From: Limonium bicolor
Lineage: Eukaryota; Streptophyta; Magnoliopsida; Caryophyllales; Plumbaginaceae
Length of the DNA stretch: 64,000 nucleotides
Reading direction: 5' to 3'
Assembly: GCA_023374045.1 (NCBI GenBank)
Contig: CM041782.1
Span: forward strand, 253,541,810-253,605,809
Each line of letters opens with the position of its first letter. Position 1 is the first letter of the stretch. The position numbers and the translations under genes were made by a program. Below, piece by piece: positions 56,587 to 64,000 of this stretch. Below the pieces are notes generated by a model, which was not told where the DNA came from, searched no databases, and worked only from the letters and a program-made list of their open reading frames with translations.

Positions 56587-58530
56587 GTATCTCAAAGATG
56601 ATTGAGCTTTGAAATAAATATTTGCTTTTTATGATGTAATATGATGCTTGGTGAAATATTAAGATAATGGAAATACATAAGCAAATTTGGCTGTTGTATG
56701 CTAAGAAATCTATTTTTGGCTTTCCTACAATAATTCAAGATATACAAGAGTATGCAGATAAAATTTCTCAAAGTTGAAGAGATGAGATCAAAATTATTAT
56801 TATTAAAAATATAGTTTGTTACTCTAGTTATAAATGTTATAATTAGATTAAAATTTCTTGGGAAAATCTCATAAAACCTCTTTGATGTTCTGTAAAATTA
56901 TACAATATCATTTCGTGCTTCTCATGTATCCTTTTTGTCATAGTTTATTTCTGTTAAACCTAAGTGGATTGGTTTAACCTTTTTCTTTTACATGAAGAAT
57001 ATGTTAACTTGACGATTAGGAGTGACTAAGTATGATATTTTTGGAAAACATATGTATTTCCAGACCTGAATCATGTTCAACCTAATTAATTGAGATATAT
57101 CAGGCCAAAATTGGTTCTATATGCAATCAGAAAAGGATTGGAGTGATCTCTCGTCTTTTTTCTTCATTTCCCTTCTTTCATATACCTCTTAATCTTTTAC
57201 CTGATTATTATCTGCTCTTCTTTTCTCTTTTTCCTGTTCACCACTTCAATTACTATCTAAATGCAATTTGCTTATACAGAAGCTCATAATTTGTTCAGAT
57301 CAAAGCTAACATAAATGAGACATATGTGAGTAGATAAGCCCCTAAATTGGTTCATAGTTGGTTCTCTACTGTGTGTGTTTGCTACGGAAGAGCGAAGTGC
57401 TGAGTCTACTGAAATCAGGCTGCTGTGGGAGAAAACCTACGGTAAGAGTTCTATTATCATGGCACAATGAAACATCAAAACTACACTTTTTCCCTTCTAT
57501 ATCTTTTTTTTGTTATGGCAGTCATGAAAATGCAATTTGATATCCTTCTTTGCGTTGTTTATTAGTAAACGTTATACTCCAATAAGCATCTATGAGCTGA
57601 TTTTGACCATTCTGCATATAAACATTGTTATCACTAAAAACAATTGCTACGGGTGTTTTTTGAATTAGAATACCGCTTGTTTGGGTTCTGATTGAGTATC
57701 ACATGCATTTTTTATCTGATCGGTGTGTTTAATTGTTTGGTGTGGATTTCCAAACTGCAGCCTTGTTCGTGGGGAGTTTCCCATTACGGGAATTGAGTGC
57801 ATCCCTCAAACTGCAGCAGTATTAGTGGCTAACAGCTGGTTTCACTGCCAAAAATACGTTATACATGTAGCTCTGTTTTAACTCGGCTAACAGCTGGTTT
57901 AGGAGTACTGATTCTTAAACCTGAATCAAAGAAAGAAAGTGATCGAGGCTTACAGATGTGAGAGGAGCTAATTAACTTGATGACGGATTTCGTGCCTTTT
58001 TATTTCCTCACATGTCATTGTCCAACATCCAAAAAAATTTCATTAATTGTGATATTGATTTCAGAAAGTAATTCATGTAAAGTGAAACCAATGTACTGTA
58101 TAGAGGATAGTCATATCTTCAAGATGTTAATAGTAGAGAGAAGAAACCAGTTAGGAAGTTCTTGTTTGGTTACTTATACTAGACCTGTTTAGGATCACAT
58201 TGAAGGGTCATCTTTAACCAGGTTGTAAGCTTCTTTATTTCTGCGGGAAATTCATTGTTCACTGATTTGTTTCCAAAATGTGAGTGCAGGTGTTTACAAC
58301 AAACCTCGTCAGCCCACCGCAAATAGAAACAGGTTGGAATCAAAGATGAAAGCTCTAAGATTCAAACCTAATTGCATGTCTTCAAATACTTATCTTGTAA
58401 GAATATTTGCTTCTACTTCTCAATTTATAAATCTACTTTGCATGTATTAAAGTATGTTTTTCATTGAATTAAATTGTCGTTAAAATGCATTAACTGAACA
58501 AAAATTGAGCAATCTATGGGCTGCTATAGT
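56587..58530. other. Unassigned, exon-like scraps in A/T-rich sequence
   Basis: No further IVD exon recognised. Segments at 57372-57440 (ends ACCTACG|GTAAG), 57765-57830 (starts after CTGCAG|) and 58291-58349 (starts after GTGCAG|, VYNKPRQPTANRNRLESKM) have splice-like borders and coding-like composition but match nothing I can name. They could be other captured exons. Confidence 0.35.
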
Positions 58531-58603
58531 GCTTATCATTGCACTCTTTCTGCACTACTGTTTTGATTAGATTACAAGCATATTTTCGACAGTCTTATAG
58601 ATT

Positions 58604-59503
58604 GTGGTCATTTTTCCCTTCAAAAGTGAATTGCTCTCCTGGTCTACACTGCTACTACATTATGGGTGTTCAAAACGCGGATATCATATCAAAGACTGCC
58701 CTCGGCGATCACGAGAGGACAACGACAGGGTCAAGAAGCCTGTCCGACGATCATTCAACAAAGGACCAAATAAGGAAGCCTTCATTGCCGCATGGGGAGA
58801 TTCTGAACAGAGTGATGACAATCAAACCTCAGACAGTGACACCTCAGAAGAGGAGAAGGCTCACCTATGCCTTGAAGATGTGTGCTTGATGGCACAAGGC
58901 AATTATGTCTCAAAATCAGAAGGAGAAGAAGAACAACATAAGGTAAACTATTCTAAACTTAAAAGGAGAATTCAAAACGCTAAACTTCTAGGACTTAGAA
59001 AGTTTTCTCTTATATTAGTTGATCACCTATAGGCATTAGAAACTGAAAACAATGAACTTTTGGAAGAAAATGAAAAATTGAGGAAAACCTCGGATAAAAG
59101 CAAGGTAGAAAATCTCATGAGGGCACTCATGAAATTACAAAGAGATTATCGTGAAATTCTCACCATTCATGAAAAGTTGAAGTACGAAAAACAAGCTAAA
59201 GAAAAGGGACTAGTTACCATCAAAGAAATATATTCTAAGATAGATGTTGTTTCTAAGACACCCATGAGGAGAAGCAAACGACAGGTCAGATGCCAGTCAG
59301 AGACCAGTCATAGAGATGTCTGCAGCTTATGCAGACAACCCGGTCATCATGAGTCCAGTTGCCATAAAACGAGTTTTATGAGGCATTGGCAACTCAAGAA
59401 ACTAGGACTAAAATGGGTAGTCAAAAATGATCTTAGAGTATTAAATGGTGGAAATGGGTCCAACCTTTCTATGGACCCTAACCCCACACCACTAACGTAT
59501 TAA
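58604..59503 (+). pseudogene. gag: Element H gag, C-terminal part
   Basis: A damaged CCHC knuckle near 58650-58715 (CYY...KRGYHIKDCPRR, broken by small frameshifts), an acidic region with DDNQTSDSDTSEEEKAH, then a coiled-coil segment EENEKLRKTSDKSKVENLM. A second Cys motif CSLCRQPGHHESSC precedes the protease. TAG at 59030 separates two frames. The capsid part is missing at the 5' end. Confidence 0.8.
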
Positions 59504-59504
59504 G

Positions 59505-59893
59505 TGCAGAATCAAGTGAGAATGGAACCCTGCTGGTACATCGACAGTGGTGCTCTAAACACATGACAGGAGACAAGAAGATGTTCTTCTCACTCGAACC
59601 AGGAAGCCAAGAAACCGTTTCCTTTGGTGACAACAAGAAAGGAAAAATCATCGGTGTAGGTAAGGTTGGTATTACATCTGACTATGTCATAGATAGTGTA
59701 AATCTAGTTCATGGTTTAAAATTCAACTTGCATAGTGTTTCTTAAATTTGTAACAAAGGGAATTCAGTTGACTTGTATCCTCCACATTGTAGCATAGTAA
59801 CTCAGTACAATGGAAAAGTAGTTAAAGGGAAAAAGATGGAAAAATGATTATGTAACAAGCTTAGAGGATATTGACAGTCCAAATCTTCCTTGC
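59505..59893 (+). pseudogene. pol: Element H protease region
   Basis: WYIDSGA carries the aspartic protease D-S-G. A frameshift follows immediately, and the frame from 59563 gives MTGDKKMFFSLEPG, VSFGDNKKGKIIGVGKVGI and LVHGLKFNLHSVS, typical of the copia segment between protease and integrase. Stop at 59743. Confidence 0.78.
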
Positions 59894-60824
59894 TTGACTG
59901 CTTCAATAGATGACTCTACTCTATGGCACAAAAGACTAGGGCATGTTAGCACTTTTTTACTAAGAAAACTTGTCAAGAAACAGTTGGTAAGAGGTCTAAA
60001 TAATCTGAGACCAATCTTTGTGATGCTTGTGTCAGAAGCAAATAGACCAAGGCTTCTTTTAAATCAAAGAACTCAGTTATTACATCCAAACCACTTGAAT
60101 TACTTCACATGGACTTATGTGGACCTATGAGAGTCAAAAGTTTTGGAGGAAATTGGTATGTTTTTGTAATTGTTGATGATTACTCACGGTTTGTTTGGAC
60201 ACTCTTTATTGCTTCCAAAGATGAAGTCTTTGAGAAATTTCAAGCCTTTGCAGGAAAAGTCAAATACAACTCAATCTCAAGACTCTTCGGTCTGATCATA
60301 GGTCAGAATTTGAGAATCAACAATTCGTGGATATGTGTAAACAACATGGGATTAGCCACACATATTCAACACCAAGAACACCCAAACAGAATGGGGTAGT
60401 TGAGCGAAAGGACAGAACACTACAAGAGGTAGCCAGGGCCATGATATTGGGAAGCAATCTTCCTCAAGTCTTCTGGGCAGAAGCGGTGGCGACTGCATGC
60501 TACATCACAAATAGAACGCTCATACGACCGATCCTCAACAAAACTCCCTATGAGTTAATCAAGGGAAGAAAACCAAACATAAGTCACTTCAGGACATTTG
60601 GTTGCAAATGTTATGTCCACAACAATAAAAAGAGTCCCCTTGGAAAGTTTGATGCCAGAAGTGACGTGGCCATCTTCCTTGGATACTCTGAAAGAAGCCG
60701 GGCATACAAAGTATACAACAAAAGGACACTGAAGGTGAAGGAAAGTGTGCATGTAGTCTTTGTGAGGCTGACGTACACAAGATCAAGGAATCTGATGAAG
60801 ATAAAGAACTTGGATTCAATCTAG
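59894..60824 (+). pseudogene. pol: Element H integrase
   Basis: GAG-preintegrase block LWHKRLGHVSTFLLRKLVKK (zinc-binding His pair), a damaged CxxC, then the core in other frames: LHMDLCGPMRVKSFGGNWYV and VIVDDYSRFVWTLF (first Asp), a degraded second Asp region near 60290 (SDH...EF appears only after frame correction), and PRTPKQNGVVERKDRTLQE with the catalytic Glu. The C-terminal part TPYELIKGRKPNISHFRTFG and IFLGYSERSRAYKVYN follows. At least two frameshifts near 60010 and 60300. Confidence 0.83.
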
Positions 60825-60976
60825 CTAATCAAGATCACGTAGATAATCCCAAAGATGAATCACCGACTGAAGAAAACTAGCCCGATAGGTCAGCGACAGG
60901 TCAACAACAGGTCGACGAAGGAAATAGTGATGTCGAGGATCCTCTCTCTCCATCAACCATTCATCAATCTCGTGCC

Positions 60977-62099
60977 TTGTACAAAAATCATCTATTGGAG
61001 AATATCATATCAGACATATCCAAAGGAACTCAGACAAGAGCACAAACTCGAGATCTTCTAGCCTTCTCAACGACAGTCTCACCCATCGAGCCCAAGAACG
61101 TCAAGGAAGCTCTTCGAGACTCAGACTGGAATAATGCAATGCAAGAAGAACTAAACCAGTTTGAAAGATGCAAAGTCTGGCATCTTTTGCCTCGCCCTAC
61201 TCATCAAGGAGTACTTGGCACAAAAAGGGTCTTTAGAAACAAGCTGAATGAAACGGGAGAAGTTGTCAGGAACAAAGCTCGTCAAGTAGCTCAAGGATAT
61301 CGTCAACAAGAGGGAATAGACGTCCAAGAAACCTTCACTCCAGTAGCAAGGATGAAATCTATCAGATTACTAATTGCTTTTCCTGCACATAAAGGAGACA
61401 AACTCCACCAACTTGACATCAACAGTGCCTTCCTAAATGGGTACGTCGAAGAGGAAGTGTATGTTGAGAAACCTCCAGGTTTTGAGACGCAAGAAGGAAA
61501 AGACATGGTACTCAAACTTTACAAAGCTCTTTACGGGCTCAAACAAGCTCCAAGATCATGGTATGGACCCTGTTATCCTATCTATTGGAAAACCACTTTA
61601 AAAGAGGTAAAGTACAAAACTCTATTTGTTTACAACAACAAAATAGATTTCCTAATTGTAAGTATATGTTGATAATATAATCTTTGGAGCCTCTTATGAG
61701 AAATATTGAAAAAAGTTCGAAGCATTGATGAAAAAGGAATTTAAGATGAGTGATATGGGAGAATTAAAGTTCTTCCTAGGACTTCAAGTCAAACAGAATG
61801 ATGGAGGAACCATCATATCCCAAGAGAAGTACGTAAAAGACTTGTTGAAGAGATTTGAAGTGGAGGGATGTAAGACGTTTGACACACCAATGGCAGTTCG
61901 CACTAAGATGGGTATCATGACTAGTGACTGACCGGTCCACCAGCGATCTTACAGAGAGATGATTGGTTCCCTACTATATTTAACTGCTAGTAGAACTGAC
62001 ATCATGTATAGCGTTTGCTTATGTGCCAGGTTTCAAGCAGATCCATGAGAAAGTCACCTCACAGCTGTAAAAAGGATCCTACGTTACTTAAAAGGAACC
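60977..62099 (+). pseudogene. pol: Element H reverse transcriptase
   Basis: Copia RT: PKNVKEALRDSDWNNAMQEE, VLGTKRVFRNKLNE, NKARQVAQGYRQQEGIDVQE, TFTPVARMKSIRLL, HQLDINSAFLNGYVEEEVYV and LYKALYGLKQAPRSWY. Frame is lost after that. The catalytic box near 61668 reads YVDN after frame correction where YVDD is required. From 61725 it continues as MSDMGELKFFLGLQVKQ and QEKYVKDLLKRFEVEGCKTF, with TGA at 61930 and 62047. Confidence 0.85.
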
Positions 62100-62615
62100 A
62101 TGAATCTTGGTCTCATTTGTCCTAAGTTCAATAACTGTAAAGTTGTAGGATTTTCAGATGCAGACTATGGAGGATCTATCACTGATAGAAAAAACACTTC
62201 AGGGACAGCATTCTTTGTTAGGTCATGTCTGATTACATGGGGATCAAAGAAACAACAAAGTGTTGCAATCTCAGCAGCTGAATCTGAATACATTGTTGCG
62301 GCAAGCTGCTGTGCCCAACTCCTATGGCTTAAACAACAAATTGGTGATTATGGCGTCGAAACAGATACTTTACCAATTATGTGTGATAATACAAGTGCCA
62401 TCTCTATTTCCAAAAATCCTGTGCATCATTCTCGTACCAAACATAATGACATTAGACATCATTTTCTTAGAGATTGTTGTGAAAAAGAATTAGTTGGTTT
62501 AAAGTATATTTCTACTGAGAACCAACTAGCTAACATCCTTACTAAGCCATTAAGTAGAGAAAGGTTTACTAAGATTGTTCATGATCTTGGAATGATATTC
62601 ATTAATCACAATTAA
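62100..62615 (+). pseudogene. pol: Element H RNase H
   Basis: Copia RNase H with acidic residues in GFSDADYGG, ISAAESEYIVA and IMCDNTSAISI, the HHSRTKHNDIRHHFLRD block and the usual end LANILTKPLSRERF. This 171-codon stretch is open and ends in TAA at 62613. Confidence 0.88.
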
Positions 62616-63111
62616 TTTGCTTGTTATTTCCCACGATCGGTCAACGACATGTGAGCAACACCTGTTATATTGTCGTTCAGTAATCAACGATCAGTTTAAT
62701 GCATAGAAAACATGTCAAACGAATACTTGAAGTAGATATGTCATTTTCCACAAAAGTGAGATTAGGTAAGAGACAGTCTAACAGATAGAAACTGGAAAAC
62801 TTCTCAATGAATCGCTGACAACCGTCACGACCGCTGCCCGTTATAAATAGTACCGTTAGGACATGTCCGTGAGCGGACGAGGAGCGGTTGCCGACCGTTA
62901 CTTGATATCTATAAAAGGGCGATGGGAGTTTTAATCCTGTCACAGTATTGCCCTCACTCTCTCTAATCTCTCTAAACGATCAAAGCATATTCTTTTCTCT
63001 CTCACGAAATTTCCTGCAAGATTTAGAGCAAAAAATCCCTTGCCTCACAGCCGTTAAAGAACACCCGAGCAACAAGTACTAAATTCCAGTACAAAATCCT
63101 CTACACTGAAA
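62616..63111 (+). promoter_or_regulatory. Intergenic region with TATA box before the H env-like ORF
   Basis: About 500 bp. TATAAAAG at 62911-62918 is followed by a CT-rich leader (CTCACTCTCTCTAATCTCTC) about 35-60 bp downstream, a layout like a plant promoter. It could drive a separate transcript for the downstream ORF. It could instead be an LTR-like or captured segment; no LTR ends were recognised. Confidence 0.4.
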
Positions 63112-64000
63112 GTGGTACCCAAGACTACTCTACGATCAAAGGCTAAAGAAATCCTCATAGAAGCTTCCACACAACAAGTGGCCGACATCCAGCAGACAGA
63201 ATCTTCAACTCGACTAACAAGCGAGGAGGAGAACGAGCTTACGGTTAAAGTAATCCAGGAAGGGAACCTTCTCGCCAGTGAGGTCGAGTATATAAGGCCC
63301 ACATTCCCAAAAACTACCACCTCATCGAATCCGACACTTTCAAACCGACTATCATTCCTGATCCTACTCCCACACAAGAACCAAAAATGTCTTCTCCTCC
63401 CCTCACCTAAAACCTCCAAAAACACCACAAAGAAATCCAAAGCTAAACAATCAAAGTCCAAAGGCCATTCAACTTCCACCACTAGTTGTCTAACTCACAC
63501 ATCTAGGCGCGTCCAAAAACAAACAGCTCCACAAAAATCCCACTCAACACCAGAGAAAACAACACGTCGGTTACAGTTCACCGCGGAAGAAGAAGCCTCT
63601 CCTTCAGCTATCGTCAAGGAAGTAGTTCAATCATTGGAGGAAGAGGAGGTTCAAAGTGATGAACCATCTCAGAAGGAAGCCTCAGTAGAAGAAAAGACCA
63701 AGAGGAAGGTGTAACTGCACCTGACTCCGAAGAGGAGGCAAATCTCACAGCCGTTCTCGGAGAACCAGTCGTCGACAGGTCTCAAACACCTCAGCGACAA
63801 CATAAAAATGGTGATAGCAACACAGAATCGTCATCATCTATTATCTGCACGCTCGAGGAGCGTGCTCATTTGGAGAAAGCAAAGAGTAAAAGAAAGATGG
63901 GCACTTCCTCTAGCACCAAGGAGGTTGAGGAGCTTGCCCATGCAGAAAAATCAGCTGCCAAATCCCAACCTCCACAGCCCTTGAAGCGTCTGAAAAGGCT
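63112..64000 (+). CDS. Element H env-position ORF (N-terminal part, hydrophilic)
   Basis: Starts MVPKTTLRSKAKEIL. Very Ser/Thr/Lys/Glu-rich, with basic stretches (KSKAKQSKSKGHS) and an acidic region (SLEEEEVQSDEPSQKE). The first frame ends at TAA 63712-63714. The adjoining frame continues as TAPDSEEEANLTAVLG... LEERAHLEKAKSKRKMG to the window edge, so a frameshift near 63700 is likely. No signal peptide or membrane segment is visible in this part. Position after RNase H and composition fit the env-like ORF of SIRE elements; alternatively it is the first exon of an unrelated disordered protein. Confidence 0.55.

Larger units (their letters stand above)
58600..64000 (+). mobile_element. Element H: SIRE-like Ty1/copia element, 5' truncated, right end outside window
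   Basis: Order gag, protease, integrase, RT, RNase H (integrase before RT) defines Ty1/copia. The two Cys-rich Gag motifs, KHMTGDKKMF after the protease, and a long env-position ORF after RNase H fit the SIRE/Maximus clade. No 5' LTR or primer site is visible upstream, so it is truncated. It has many frameshifts and stops and is clearly older than A, C and F. Confidence 0.85.

Overview
The window is a block of plant, most likely eudicot, intergenic heterochromatin made almost entirely of LTR retrotransposons nested inside one another. The evidence is structural: Ty3/gypsy and Ty1/copia pol domains, primer binding sites for tRNA-iMet and tRNA-Asp, 4-kb LTRs of the Tekay/Del type, an Athila-type element with its third ORF, a SIRE-type copia element, a CACTA end, and three spliced exons of a plant isovaleryl-CoA dehydrogenase. 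I see no intact host gene, no tRNA or rRNA gene and nothing prokaryotic. The species cannot be named from this sequence.

Layout, with my labels A-H. Element D (minus-strand Ty3/gypsy) is the oldest host. Its gag start, tRNA-iMet primer site and 5' LTR lie at 52195-53691, and the rest of gag, protease and the start of RT at 26555-28266. Between these halves sits E (28267-52194, plus strand, Athila-like, 1.47-kb LTRs). E in turn carries F (32918-47190, plus strand, Tekay/Del-like chromovirus, 3.85-kb LTRs, perfect GACAT target duplication). On the left, D's RT is cut by G (25079-26554, an LTR fragment). G is cut by C (17030-25078, plus strand, same family as F). C is cut by B (10907-17029, minus strand), and B is cut by A (1-10906, minus strand, running off the window). 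A has an LTR and leader related to F but no recognisable gag or pol, so it looks like a non-autonomous (LARD-type) partner. On the right, D's 5' LTR is broken at 53692 by a CACTA-like end. The interval that follows contains IVD exons with their introns. From about 58.6 kb to the end runs H, a decayed SIRE-like copia element with an env-like ORF.

The most unusual object is F. Between gag and pol it carries a plant ALKBH1-type AlkB dioxygenase domain (38619-39356) with all iron and 2-oxoglutarate ligands still encoded. Gag is interrupted by two convincing GT-AG introns. The splice donor at 38464 can be joined in frame to an acceptor that opens AlkB or to one at 39496/39497 that opens pol. This suggests that alternative splicing yields Gag-AlkB or Gag-Pol. 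The primer of this element is tRNA-iMet, and ALKBH1 enzymes are known to remove m1A58 from tRNA-iMet, which gives a testable functional link.

A second theme is RNA or DNA structure. The LTRs of A, C and F, and the LTRs plus internal 3' region of the unrelated element E, all contain tandem arrays with a 71-73-bp period, each unit holding a roughly 35-bp imperfect palindrome. The A/B/C/F group also has duplicated hairpin-plus-polypurine-tract modules whose stems show compensatory changes. A and F share a covarying inverted repeat over the primer binding site. All coding regions carry nonsense or frameshift lesions, so these copies are defective even where the LTR pairs are almost identical.
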